A stretch of 44,523 bases of DNA, taken from Collinsella tanakaei. Lineage in GTDB: Bacteria > Actinomycetota > Coriobacteriia > Coriobacteriales > Coriobacteriaceae. Shown here piece by piece: positions 33,519-42,590 of this stretch; the stretch's first letter is position 1; every line of letters starts with the position of its first letter. A program made the translations under genes and the position numbers. The notes under the pieces were generated by a model that searched no databases, had not been told where the DNA came from, and saw only the letters and a list, made by a program, of their open reading frames with translations. The stretch is taken from NCBI RefSeq assembly GCF_016902615.1, contig NZ_JACJMB010000019.1, positions 1 through 44,523 on the forward strand. Reading direction: 5' to 3'.

Positions 33519-35132
33519 TTAAAACGTCACGTTGCCGAACTCCGACAGCTTGAGGGTCGGATTGTGCTCAACCGCCCAGTCGACGTTCCACGGACTCGTG
33601 AACAGCAGCAGCTTGCCGCCGCGCATATCCTCGACGCGCAGCGTGTCGCGCGTGAGGTTCAGCGCCTTCACATCCACCTCGCCCGGCTCGTTGGCAATCC
33701 AGCGGATGTCGGTGTAGCCCAGCGGCGTGCGGCGCACGTTCACGTGGTACTCGCTGAGCAGGCGCTGTTCCAGCACCTCGAACTGCAGCTCGCCGACCAC
33801 GCCCACGATCACGCTCTCCATGCCGGCGCCGATCTCGCGAAAGATCTGGATCGCGCCCTCCTGGGCAAGCTCCTCCATACCCTTCACGAACTGCTTGCGC
33901 TTGAGCGTGTCGACTTGGCTGACGCGCGCGAAGTGCTCCGGCGCGAACGTGGGGATGCCCGCGTACTGCACCTTGTGCTTCGTCGAGCACACCGTGTCGC
34001 CGATGGAGAAGATGCCCGGGTCGAACAGGCCCACGATGTCGCCGGCGTACGCCTCGTCCACCGTCGCGCGGTCGTCGGCCATCATGGCCGTGCCCGTGGC
34101 GAGCTTGATCTTGCGGTTGCCCTGCACGTGCGTCGCATCCATGCCGCGCTCGAACTTGCCCGAGCAGATGCGCAGAAACGCGATGCGGTCGCGATGGTTC
34201 TTGTCCATGTTCGCCTGGATCTTGAAGACGAACCCGGAGAAATCGCGCTCCGCCGGGTCGACCGGCTCGCCCGTCAGCGCGTCGATGTGCGCGGAGGGCG
34301 GCGGCGCGAGGCGCAGAAAGTCCTTCAGGAACGGCTCGACGCCGAAGTTCGTGAGGGCGGAGCCGAAGAAGACCGGTGAGAGCTTGCCCGCGCGCACGGC
34401 GTCCAGGTCGAACTCGTCGGCCGCGCCGTCGAGCAGCTCGATGTCGTCCATAAGGTTGCGATGGTTCTCGGCGCCGATGAGCTCGTCGAGTGCCGGGTCG
34501 CCGAGCTCCGCCTCGATCTCGTTCACCTTCTTGGCGGCGTTGGCGCGCCCGTCGCCCTCGAAGGCCAGCACATGGCGGCTCGCGCGGTCGAACACGCCGC
34601 GGAAGTTCTTGCCGTTGCCAATCGGCCAGTTCATGGGACACGTGCCGATGTCCAGCACGTTCTCAATCTCCTCCATGAGCTCGAAGGGGTCGCGCGTCTC
34701 GCGGTCGAGCTTGTTCACGAACGTGAAGATGGGGATGCCGCGCAGGGCGCAGACGCGGAAGAGCTTCACCGTCTGGGCCTCGACGCCCTTGGCGCCATCG
34801 ATGACCATGACCGCGGAGTCGGCCGCCATGAGCGTGCGGTAGGTGTCCTCGGAGAAGTCCTGGTGGCCCGGCGTGTCGAGGATGTTGACGCAGCATCCGC
34901 CGTAGGTGAACTGCAGCACCGAGGAGGTGACGGAGATGCCGCGCTGCTTCTCGATGTCCATCCAGTCGGACACCGCGTGCTTGGCGCTGCTTTTGCCCTT
35001 GACCGAACCGGCCGATTGGATCGTGCCGGTATAGAGCAAAAGCTTCTCGGTCAGCGTGGTCTTGCCCGCGTCCGGGTGAGAGATGATGGCGAACGTGCGG
35101 CGCGACGCAATCTCGTCGGCGATACTTGGCAT
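33519..35132 (-). CDS. prfC: peptide chain release factor 3
   Basis: A 537-residue translational GTPase that recycles release factors 1 and 2. The G-domain shows SHPDAGKTTLTEKLL, DIEKQRGISVTSS, DTPGHQDFSEDTYRTL and VNKLDRE. The later RF3 domains include FGSALTNFGVEPFL and a C-terminal segment ending SPWNVDWAVEHNP. ATG 35132 has GGGGAG close upstream; upstream in-frame starts add 16 residues without similarity. Length is normal and the gene appears complete. Confidence 0.96.
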   Translation of the reverse strand: MPSIADEIASRRTFAIISHPDAGKTTLTEKLLLYTGTIQSAGSVKGKSSAKHAVSDWMDIEKQRGISVTSSVLQFTYGGCCVNILDTPGHQDFSEDTYRTLMAADSAVMVIDGAKGVEAQTVKLFRVCALRGIPIFTFVNKLDRETRDPFELMEEIENVLDIGTCPMNWPIGNGKNFRGVFDRASRHVLAFEGDGRANAAKKVNEIEAELGDPALDELIGAENHRNLMDDIELLDGAADEFDLDAVRAGKLSPVFFGSALTNFGVEPFLKDFLRLAPPPSAHIDALTGEPVDPAERDFSGFVFKIQANMDKNHRDRIAFLRICSGKFERGMDATHVQGNRKIKLATGTAMMADDRATVDEAYAGDIVGLFDPGIFSIGDTVCSTKHKVQYAGIPTFAPEHFARVSQVDTLKRKQFVKGMEELAQEGAIQIFREIGAGMESVIVGVVGELQFEVLEQRLLSEYHVNVRRTPLGYTDIRWIANEPGEVDVKALNLTRDTLRVEDMRGGKLLLFTSPWNVDWAVEHNPTLKLSEFGNVTF

Positions 35133-35284
35133 GGGCTCCCCTGTTCTTGCGACCGCGCGCATCCCGCCACGGCCCCTCATATGCGTTTTACCGTGCGCTA
35201 TCTTACCAGATGGGAAAATCGCTCACGCAGACTGCAAACATGGCGTCGACGAAGACGCCGCATCGCACAGCGCTTGGAAACCGA

Positions 35285-35713
35285 CTACTTCTCTTCCGAA
35301 GTTTCACACCGCGGCCTCCCCGGCTTCGGGTCGCTCTCGATTCTCGCCTTCACGGAAGCGAGGGAGACCATCCTCGTGCCCCCGACCTTCCATGAGTCCA
35401 AATATCCGCTTTTCACGAGCTGCGCCACCCTTGCCGTGCTCACGCCCATCATGCGCGATGCCTCCGAGGCAGTGACGGCGGGAATGTCTTCCAGCTTCCT
35501 CTCGACAGCAACCGCTATCACCGTGCCGCCCCGTTCCGGCTTATGGCCAAACTCCATCTCTGGCAGCTCGGTACCGTTCATGAGATGGTCCTCGACCATG
35601 CACCCGAGCCAATCAACGGCGCTCTCGACGGCATCAGTGAAGTCATCGCCGAACGTGCCGCCTTCAAACGGGGGAAATGGGAACGCATCTACCGGCAAAT
35701 CCCAGGTGCTCAT
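35285..35713 (-). CDS. HicB-like antitoxin with C-terminal DNA-binding domain, possibly truncated
   Basis: A 142-residue protein. The N-terminal part FPPFEGGTFGDDFTDAVESA resembles the HicB partial RNase-H fold (FPDLPGxxTxGDxxxEA), followed by ELPEMEFGH. The C-terminal half has a MerR/excisionase-like helix-turn-helix, ASEASRMMGVSTARVAQLVKSG. The usual first HicB strand (YPAxxxxxxxG) is absent, and the start ATG 35713 has no convincing ribosome site and directly touches the MFS fragment upstream. It is thus likely N-terminally truncated and may be inactive. No HicA toxin is beside it. Confidence 0.65.
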   Translation of the reverse strand: MSTWDLPVDAFPFPPFEGGTFGDDFTDAVESAVDWLGCMVEDHLMNGTELPEMEFGHKPERGGTVIAVAVERKLEDIPAVTASEASRMMGVSTARVAQLVKSGYLDSWKVGGTRMVSLASVKARIESDPKPGRPRCETSEEK

Positions 35714-35714
35714 G

Positions 35715-36044
35715 GGCAACCGACCCCATGACGAGCGAGTTGTTCGGCGACTGGAACAGCCCCGTGCCGACCGCCATCACGAGCATGCCGGCAACGATCA
35801 CGGCAAGCGGGGCGGTTGCGGGCAGGCTTCCCGTGAAGGCGATGCCCACCGCGTAGACCACCAGGCCCGCGAAGCACGGCAGCGCGCTGCCGATGCGGTC
35901 GGACAGGGCACCGGCGGCGGGACCCACTGCCGCCATGCCGAGCGGGATGGCCGTGAGCGCAAGGCCCGCCACATTCGGCGCGATGCCGCAGGCGTCCTGC
36001 AGGAAGAACGGCATGAGGTACTCGGTGGCGCCCACCGCGGCGAA
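35715..36044 (-). pseudogene. remnant: middle of a DHA2-type MFS gene
   Basis: About 110 residues of minus-strand frame match an MFS drug transporter: EYLMPFFLQDACGIAPNVAG, LTAIPLGMAAVGPAAGALSD-RIG and LFQSPNNSLVMGSV. Both ends are cut off: upstream it meets the PTS permease in opposite orientation near 36043, downstream it meets the HicB-like gene near 35714. It is one short fragment of a gene of about 460 residues. Confidence 0.8.
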
Positions 36045-37344
36045 GCAGATCGACCTCGTGAAGGGCAACTTCAACAACGGCGGGCAGTTCCAGATCATCT
36101 TGGGCACCGGTATCGTCGACAACGTCTATGCGGAGTTCGTCCAGCTCGCCCATGTCAGCGAGTCGACCAAGGAGGAGGTCAAGCTCGAGGCCGCGCAGAA
36201 GATGAACCCGGTGCAGAAGCTGCTGAAGACCCTCGCCGACGTGTTCGTCCCCATCCTGCCGGCACTCGTCGCCTCCGGTCTGCTCATGGGCATCAACAAC
36301 ATCCTGACCGCCCAGGGCATGTTCTTCCCCGACAAGTCGCTCGTCGAGGCCTACCCCCAGATCGCCGACCTGGCCGCCATGATCAACATGGCGTCGAACG
36401 CCGGCTTCACCTTCCTGCCGGTGCTCATCGGCTTCTCGACCGCCCAAATCTTCGGCGGTACGCCCATCCTCGGTGCGGTCATCGGCGCCATCATGATCCA
36501 CCCCGACCTCATGAGCGGCTACGATTACGGTCAGGCGCTGCTCGACAACACTGTCCCCTATTGGAACTTCTTCGGCCTCGCGGTCGCCAAGGTCGGCTAC
36601 CAGGGTACGGTCCTGCCGGTCATCGTCGCGGTGTTCTTCATGTCCGTCATCGAGAAGCGCCTGCACAAGGTCGTGCCGGCCATGATCGACAACATCGTCA
36701 CCCCGCTTCTCTCCGTCCTCATCACGACCGCTTTGACCTTCCTGTTCATCGGCCCCGTCATGCGCACCGTCGGCGACGCCATGACGAGTGCGGTCATGTG
36801 GCTGTTCTTCGACCTCGGCGCGCTCGGCGGCCTCATCTACGGCATAACCTACCCGCTGCTCGTCATCACCGGCATGCACCACAGCCTGGTCACGGCCGAG
36901 ACGCAGATCCTGGCGAACATCGAAACGCTCGGCGGATCGCCCACGTTCGTCGTCGTTGCCTGCGCGAACTGCGCCCAGGGCGCCGCGGCGCTCGCCGTGA
37001 TGTTCCTCGCCAAGCACAACGCCAAGATGCGCAGCGTCGCCTCGGCCTCGGGTGTCTCCGCATGGCTGGGCATCACCGAGCCCGCTATCTTCGGCGTGAA
37101 CCTCAAGCTGCGCTTCCCGTTCCACGCAGCCCTCATCGGCGGCGGCATCGGCGCGGCCTATGCCACTATGGTGCAGGTGCTCTCCGTCTCGCAGAGCCCG
37201 TGCGGTATCATCGGTGTCATCTGCATCAGGCCCGACTGCATGCTGCAGTTCCTCGTCTCGGTGGTCATCGCGATCGTGTGCACGTTCATCATCACCTTCG
37301 TGTTCGCCAAGACCATCGGACGCAAGCAGCTTGCAACGTTGTAA
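36043..37344 (+). pseudogene. scrA: sucrose-type PTS permease EIIBC lacking the EIIB start
   Basis: About 433 residues of a sucrose-family PTS permease. The similarity starts in the second half of EIIB (KQIDLVKGNFNNGGQFQIILG-TG) and continues through a complete EIIC domain with about ten hydrophobic segments and the GITEPAIFGVNL loop. The first 40-45 EIIB residues, including the phosphorylated Cys, are missing; upstream sequence belongs to the MFS remnant. An in-frame ATG at 36013 has no ribosome site. No EIIA domain is present. Transport by phosphorylation is unlikely without the Cys. The sucrose hydrolase gene follows 145 bases downstream. Confidence 0.8.
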
Positions 37345-37382
37345 CCTGCAATCCTGCTACCCAGCAGGTTGCGCCCCCTGCA

Positions 37383-37420
37383 GCCGAAAGGCGGCGGCCG
37401 GCGTGCCGTCGCCTTTCGGC
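37383..37420 (+). terminator. hairpin between PTS gene and sucrose hydrolase
   Basis: GCCGAAAGGCG (37383-37393) pairs exactly with CGCCTTTCGGC (37410-37420); the loop is 16 bases. No T-run follows. It may reduce read-through from the permease gene or protect an mRNA end. Confidence 0.5.
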
Positions 37421-37433
37421 GTATCAGCGATAC
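37421..37433. promoter_or_regulatory. short palindrome before sucrose hydrolase gene
   Basis: GTATC-AGC-GATAC is a perfect palindrome directly after the hairpin, 57 bases before the hydrolase start. It could be an operator half-site or part of the RNA structure; evidence is position only. Confidence 0.3.
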
Positions 37434-37489
37434 GGCGCGGCACCCGTATCGGACAGACCCCGCCAACCATCGGATAGAAGGAGCACGAC

Positions 37490-38818
37490 GTGCGCGTCAT
37501 CGAGCAGACCGGCCACCTCAAGGCACCGCTCAACTGGATCAACGACCCCAACGGGTTCATCTACTACCGCGGGCAGTACCATCTGTTCTACCAGTACTTC
37601 CCCTACGCCCCGAGCTGGGGGACCATGCACTGGGGACACGCGGTGTCGTCCGACCTCATCCACTGGGAGCACACAGGGATCGCCCTCTTTCCCACGAAGC
37701 TCGCCGACCGAAACGGCTGCTTCTCCGGCAGCGCCATCGAGCGCGAGGGACGCCTGCACCTCTTCTATACCGGCGTCCGCTACCTCGAGACCGACCCGGA
37801 AAACATCCACAAGCATCTGAACAACCGGTTCGAATCCTGCCAGATGGAGCTCATCTCAAGCGATGGGCAGCGCTTCGACAACCTGGGCGCCAAGCGCGTC
37901 ATCATCCCGACGATCACCGACCCGGAGGTGGGTGATGCGACCCATACGCGCGACCCGAAGGTATGGCGCGGGCGCGACGGCTACTACCTCGTGCTCGGCA
38001 CGACCGTCCACCGCGAGGGGCGCCTTCTCATCTACCGCAGCGACGACCTGCACACCTGGGAGCTCGCCGGCACGGCCGAGCATGCCGGCCTCGGCTGGAT
38101 GTGGGAGTGCCCCGACTGGTTCGAGGTCGACGGGGCCGGTGTCCTCATGGTCTCCCCCATGGGACTGCTCGACGACGGGGCGGCGCCCACCGACATGGCC
38201 ATCTGCATGCTCGCGGACTTCGACGAGGACGCCTGCCACATGACGCTTGCCGACCGCTACCAGTTCTTCGACTACGGCCTCGATCTCTACGCACCGCAGA
38301 GCGCGCTCGACGCCGAGGGGCGCCGCACCGTCATCGCCTGGCTGCGCATGCCCGCCGCGGTTGAGGGCGACGAGGGCGCCTGGCGCGGGATGATGAGCCT
38401 GCCGCGCGTGGTCGAGGTGAAAGACGGCCACATCTACTTCCGCATCCACCCCAACGTGCGCGCTGCCTACCGCCTGCCGGTATCCCCCGAGCAGGTCTCG
38501 GCGCGCACCGGCTACCACCTGGCCATCGAGCTTAACGAGGGCGAGTCGCTCGACCTCGGAGGATACCGCATCGTGCGCACGGGCGGCCGCATCGTCGCCG
38601 ATCGCAGCGCCGTGTGCCCGCACAGCGGCAAGTGCCGCCTTACCTCCGAGACGCCCGAGGTCCGCGAGGGCGACCGACTCGACGTATTCGTCGACGCGAA
38701 CATGGTCGAGACCTACGTGAACGACGGCGAGTACGTGCTGAGCCACGCGGTCTATGGGCTCCAGGATTACATCGAGGTGCGCGCCGCCGCCACACCGGAG
38801 CTCCACGCGCTCGGCTAA
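37490..38818 (+). CDS. scrB: glycoside hydrolase family 32, sucrose-6-phosphate hydrolase
   Basis: A 442-residue family 32 enzyme with a five-blade propeller and C-terminal beta-sandwich. The nucleophile Asp is in NWINDPNGF (near residue 19), transition-state Asp in TRDPKVW, and the acid/base Glu in WECPDWF. LNGRxxFxxQ-like and FSGSA elements are present. A PTS permease gene upstream suggests the substrate is sucrose 6-phosphate, though free fructans or sucrose are possible. GTG 37490 has GAAGGAG 6 bases upstream. The gene is intact while the PTS gene before it is not. Confidence 0.93.
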   Translation: MRVIEQTGHLKAPLNWINDPNGFIYYRGQYHLFYQYFPYAPSWGTMHWGHAVSSDLIHWEHTGIALFPTKLADRNGCFSGSAIEREGRLHLFYTGVRYLETDPENIHKHLNNRFESCQMELISSDGQRFDNLGAKRVIIPTITDPEVGDATHTRDPKVWRGRDGYYLVLGTTVHREGRLLIYRSDDLHTWELAGTAEHAGLGWMWECPDWFEVDGAGVLMVSPMGLLDDGAAPTDMAICMLADFDEDACHMTLADRYQFFDYGLDLYAPQSALDAEGRRTVIAWLRMPAAVEGDEGAWRGMMSLPRVVEVKDGHIYFRIHPNVRAAYRLPVSPEQVSARTGYHLAIELNEGESLDLGGYRIVRTGGRIVADRSAVCPHSGKCRLTSETPEVREGDRLDVFVDANMVETYVNDGEYVLSHAVYGLQDYIEVRAAATPELHALG

Positions 38819-38903
38819 CCGCCTCGATTCGTGCATGAGACCCGTCCTGTCCGGATCGGCTGCGCGGGCAGGGCGGGCGCCTGCGGCAAGCGCCCAAGCG
38901 ACC

Positions 38904-40205
38904 TCACGCGCGCTTCGCACGCACGCGCGCTAGGCGGCCAAACGCCAGGCGACAGAGCGGCACCGCGTACAGGAAGACCGCGCACGCCATGCTCTCAACC
39001 GGCGCGCCCATCGACGCGAGCGGCACCCCGCCGGCGATGGACCACGGCACGAGACCCGCCACGAGCACGACCGAATCCTCGAGGTCGAGCGCATGGTCGA
39101 CGGCAGGCGCCAGGTCGCGACTCAGCTGATGCGTGAGCATGATGGCAAGCGTCTGGTTGCACGAGATCGCCGACGCAGCGGCCGAGATGACAAGCGTCGT
39201 GGCGAACGGCGACAGGCGCGCAGCGAGGCGCGCCACGATCCCCTCGATGCCCCGCAAGAGATCGGTCTCCTCGAAGATGCCCGCGTACGCCGAGGTGATG
39301 ACCACGATCTCCACGGCAGACAGCATCGAGGCGATGCCGCCACCCGCAAGCGCTGCCGTCGCGGGCGTGGGCGCGGTAAAGCCCATCACGGCGGTGCGGG
39401 CGACCTCCGCGACATCCATACCCTGCACGAACAGGCAGAGCGGCACGGCCGAGAGGATGCCCGCGACGATGACGAGCAGGATGTCCATGCGCGCGAACGC
39501 GAGCACGAACACGACGGCCGGCGGGATGAGCACGACAGACGACAGGTCGAACGCCGCCGCCAGGGCGCCCGCCGTGTCCGCCGCCGTCGATGCCGCCGGC
39601 ACGAGCATGCCCGCGACAAGATAGACGACGCAGCTCAGGATGAACGGAGCGATTGCCGTCCGCACCATGTTGCGCAGGTTGCCGTAGAAATCGGTCTCCG
39701 TGATGCTCGCCACGAGCAGCGCGCTCGTGGAGATGGGAGACCATCGATCGCCGAAAAACGCCCCCGAGAGCGCAGCGCCGCCGGCGAGCACGAGTGGCAC
39801 GCCCATGCTCGAGGCGATGGAGATGCAGATGGCGCCCATGGTCGCCGCCGTGCCGAACGAGGTGCCCGTGAGCACCGACACGAGGCAGCTGAGCAGAAAC
39901 GTCATGAGGAGGAAGAGCTGCGGGGTGATGAACGGGACGGTGTAGGCGACGATCGCCGGAATGACGCCCGAAGCGCGCCACAGCCCCGTGAGAACGCCCA
40001 CGGTGACAAGCATTCCCAGGATGCGCGTGATCGGCCGGATGCCATGCCAGCACATTGCCGCCACGCGGCCCGCGGGATTCCCGGTGCGCCAGGCATACAG
40101 GCAGAACAGGGCAAGCCCTACGATCAGGGCGATGGCCGTCGGCACCCCGGTGGCGACGCACACCACGAGCACGACCAGAAACGACCCGAGCGTCAGCAGC
40201 TCCAC
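38904..40205 (-). CDS. nhaC: NhaC-family Na+/H+ antiporter
   Basis: A 433-residue inner-membrane protein with about eleven hydrophobic segments, of the NhaC family that exchanges sodium for protons. Family marks are CWHGIRPITRILGMLVTVGVL, SVLTGTSFGTAATMGAICISI, GAALSGAFFGDRWSPISTSALL (read as two adjoining parts) and CNQTLAIMLT. I chose GTG 40205 because AGGAGG lies 7 bases upstream; the open frame extends further to 40274 without similarity. It stands alone. Confidence 0.9.
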   Translation of the reverse strand: MELLTLGSFLVVLVVCVATGVPTAIALIVGLALFCLYAWRTGNPAGRVAAMCWHGIRPITRILGMLVTVGVLTGLWRASGVIPAIVAYTVPFITPQLFLLMTFLLSCLVSVLTGTSFGTAATMGAICISIASSMGVPLVLAGGAALSGAFFGDRWSPISTSALLVASITETDFYGNLRNMVRTAIAPFILSCVVYLVAGMLVPAASTAADTAGALAAAFDLSSVVLIPPAVVFVLAFARMDILLVIVAGILSAVPLCLFVQGMDVAEVARTAVMGFTAPTPATAALAGGGIASMLSAVEIVVITSAYAGIFEETDLLRGIEGIVARLAARLSPFATTLVISAAASAISCNQTLAIMLTHQLSRDLAPAVDHALDLEDSVVLVAGLVPWSIAGGVPLASMGAPVESMACAVFLYAVPLCRLAFGRLARVRAKRA

Positions 40206-40332
40206 GAGATAACCTCCTGTATCGAACGTTCTCATGCCCCGGTGGGGTCGGCGCCCCCAAAGCGGCGAGCGCATCTCACGGGAAACGGGACGGCGCCCCC
40301 ACGGGCGTCACGCGGACACCGGCCCTGGCACC

Positions 40333-40908
40333 TCACACATCGATCGCGCGCACCACGCGGGCCGGCACGCCCATCGCCACCACGTTCGCCGGGATGTCGC
40401 GGACGACCACGCTGCCTGCACCGACGATGCTGTTGTCGCCAATCGTCACGCCCGGGCAGATCGTGACGTCCGCGGCGATCCACACGTTCTCGCCGATATG
40501 CACGGGCAGGTTGCGCTGCACCTTGCGGCGGCGTAGCTCTGGCGACTCCGGATGCAGCGCCGTGGCGATGGTCACGCCCGGCCCGAGCATGGTGTCCGAG
40601 CCGATGAAGATATCCCCGTCGTCCACAAGCTTCGCGTCGAAGTTGATGAAGACACCACGGCCCACGTGCACATGCGCAAGCCCCCAGTTCGCATGGACCG
40701 GCGGCAGGATGCACACGTCCTCGGACCAGGTGCCGAGCATGCGCTGGAGCATCTCGGTGCGCTCCCGCGCGCCCTCTTCTGTCTCGGGCGTCAGGTTGTA
40801 GAGACGCAGGCGCTCGCAGCACGTGCGCTGCAGGGCCATGATCTCCGGGTCCTCATAGTGGTAGAGCTCACCAGAATTCGCGAGCTCATGGAGCTGTTCG
40901 GAATCCAC
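40333..40908 (-). CDS. maltose/galactoside O-acetyltransferase-like hexapeptide protein
   Basis: A 191-residue left-handed beta-helix acetyltransferase. The N-terminal helical part begins SEQLHELANSG; the hexapeptide core starts near residue 80 and includes the catalytic segment TALHPESPELR, IGENVWIAADVTICPGVTIG and VVVRDIPANVVAMGVPARV. It is like Maa/LacA; the sugar substrate is unknown. GTG 40908 is preceded by GAGGGG; longer in-frame starts add a low-complexity leader. A methyltransferase pseudogene lies upstream. Confidence 0.9.
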   Translation of the reverse strand: MDSEQLHELANSGELYHYEDPEIMALQRTCCERLRLYNLTPETEEGARERTEMLQRMLGTWSEDVCILPPVHANWGLAHVHVGRGVFINFDAKLVDDGDIFIGSDTMLGPGVTIATALHPESPELRRRKVQRNLPVHIGENVWIAADVTICPGVTIGDNSIVGAGSVVVRDIPANVVAMGVPARVVRAIDV

Positions 40909-41028
40909 CGCATCCCCTCTCGTCCCTCGATACGCCGCCGGCATGCCGCGGGCAGCCGCAGCGGGCGCAACCTCCGGCACCGCCGCAGCCAGCCCGGCCC
41001 GTGTATGCAAGCGCCCGGGCCGTCCTCA

Positions 41029-41838
41029 TTACGCCTGGGGCTTCTCCGCACAGGTCGCCCAGAACGTCGGGATGCCGAGCTCATGCAGGCGGCCCTTGCC
41101 GTTCGTGTCCTCGTAGAGGTCGAGCAGGCTAAAGCCCGCCTGGATCTGCCCGCGGATCTGCTCGTCGAGCGTGTGGGAGAACTGCATGCCCCAATCGGCG
41201 AGCTCGTCGGCCGGAATGAGTGAGGGGTCGCGCAGCGGGTTGAACGGCAGACCGTGGATGACGCGCTCCTCGCCATCGTCCACCACGTAGTTGAAGCCGT
41301 TGTCGAGGCCGGCGAGCAGCCTGCCGCCCGGCGCCAGCACGCGGAAGCACTCGCGCCAGATGGGCCGCACGTCCTGCACGTAGCAGTTGGAGACGGGGTG
41401 GAAGATGAGGTCGAACTCCCCGTCCTCGAACGGCAGCGGGCGCGTCATGTCCGCGCGCACGGCACGGATCTCGTAGCCCTCGCGCTCCGCCACCATGCGC
41501 TCGGACGCGATCTGCTTTTCGGAGTAGTCGAGCACGGTGCACACGGCGCCCATCGCGGCGAACAGCGGCATCTACTGGCCGCCGCCCGAGGCGAGACCGA
41601 GCACGCGCGCGCCGCGCATGTCGGGCAGAAACCATTCGCGCGGCACGGTACGGGTGGGCGTGAGCACCATGGACCAGTCGCCCGCGACCGCGGCGAGGTA
41701 GCGCTCGTGCGAAATCGGCGTCCCCCACTCCCATCCGTCGTCGATCCACTGGTCGATGATGCGCGCGTTGATATCGGTATATGATTCGGCGGCGCCCGCG
41801 TCGTGCGCGCCCGTGCCGCCGTGCTTTGCCAAGCCCAT
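41029..41838 (-). pseudogene. SAM-dependent methyltransferase interrupted by one amber codon
   Basis: The frame encodes a 269-residue class I methyltransferase from ATG 41838 (AAGGGG 6 bases upstream), but codon 89 is TAG (41572-41574). It falls inside the SAM-binding loop: VLGLASGGGQ-stop-MPLFAAMGA, followed directly in the same frame by VLDYSEKQIASERM and the remaining domain with FDLIFHPVSNCYVQD. Homologues usually have Gln at this place, so a single CAG-to-TAG change explains it. Everything else appears intact. It may be a fresh pseudogene, a suppressed stop or a sequencing error. Confidence 0.85.
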
Positions 41839-41982
41839 GGCGATCCCCTTCTCTTTCATGGGGTGCATCCGGTCTGGCTGCACCGCCACCATGCTACCGT
41901 AGATGAACCGAAGCCATGCTGACGGACGCGCCCAGCCGTCATCGCGCGCCCGTCAGCCGCCGAACCCTGCAAGGAGCCCCCC

Positions 41983-42504
41983 ATGGATACAGCTACACCG
42001 CCCGCCCGCGCCCTTGTCGTGGGCAGCCCCGGCGCCGGCAAGAGCACGTTCGCCCGGGCAATGCGCGATGCGTGCGGCCTGCCGCTCATCTACCTGGATA
42101 TGATCTGGCACACGCCCGACAAGGCGAACGTCACCTGCGAGCAGTTCGACCGCAGGCTCACCCGCGAGCTCGCGCGCGACCGCTGGATTATCGACGGCAA
42201 CTACCTGCGCACGCTCGAACGGCGCCTGGAGCGCACGGACACGGTCTTCCTCTTCGATCTGCCGGTGGACATCTGCCTTGCCGGCGCCGCCGCCCGCATC
42301 GGCCAGCCGCGCGAGGACCTGCCCTGGGTCGAGCACGAGCTCGACCCAGAATTCGCCGACTACATCCGGCGCTTTCCCACAGAGCAGCGTCCCCAGCTGA
42401 TGGATCTGCTGGCCGCGCGCCCGAGCGCCTGCCGGCTCGTCACGTTTCGCACGCACGCCGAGGCGGACGCCTATCTCGCGCGCCTTCGCGCGGGCGACGA
42501 TTAG
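41983..42504 (+). CDS. P-loop nucleotide kinase-like protein (FlaR/topology-modulation type)
   Basis: A 173-residue P-loop protein. Walker A is GSPGAGKST at residues 14-22, followed by PLIYLDMIWHTPDKANVT, WIIDGNY and VFLFDLPVDIC. This matches small adenylate-kinase-like proteins annotated as DNA topology modulation protein or FlaR; the true substrate is not known. AAGGAG lies shortly before ATG 41983. Divergent from the broken methyltransferase gene. Confidence 0.87.
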   Translation: MDTATPPARALVVGSPGAGKSTFARAMRDACGLPLIYLDMIWHTPDKANVTCEQFDRRLTRELARDRWIIDGNYLRTLERRLERTDTVFLFDLPVDICLAGAAARIGQPREDLPWVEHELDPEFADYIRRFPTEQRPQLMDLLAARPSACRLVTFRTHAEADAYLARLRAGDD

Positions 42505-42590
42505 CGGACGCGGACCGCGCAAGGCGCCTTCATTCCGGGCGGGCGGCGCGGCGGGCACGTAGACGCTAGCGTGCGAGTCAACGGCGACTC

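Noticed and set aside
34461-37820. A plus-strand open frame of about 1,100 codons crossing prfC, the breakpoint cluster, the PTS gene and the sucrose hydrolase gene.
   Set aside because: It runs antisense or out of frame to recognised genes and shows no domain; a shadow of high GC content.
42563-42572. ACGCTAGCGT palindrome between the P-loop kinase and MFS genes as a terminator.
   Set aside because: The perfect symmetry leaves no loop and no T-run follows, so it is not a plausible terminator.
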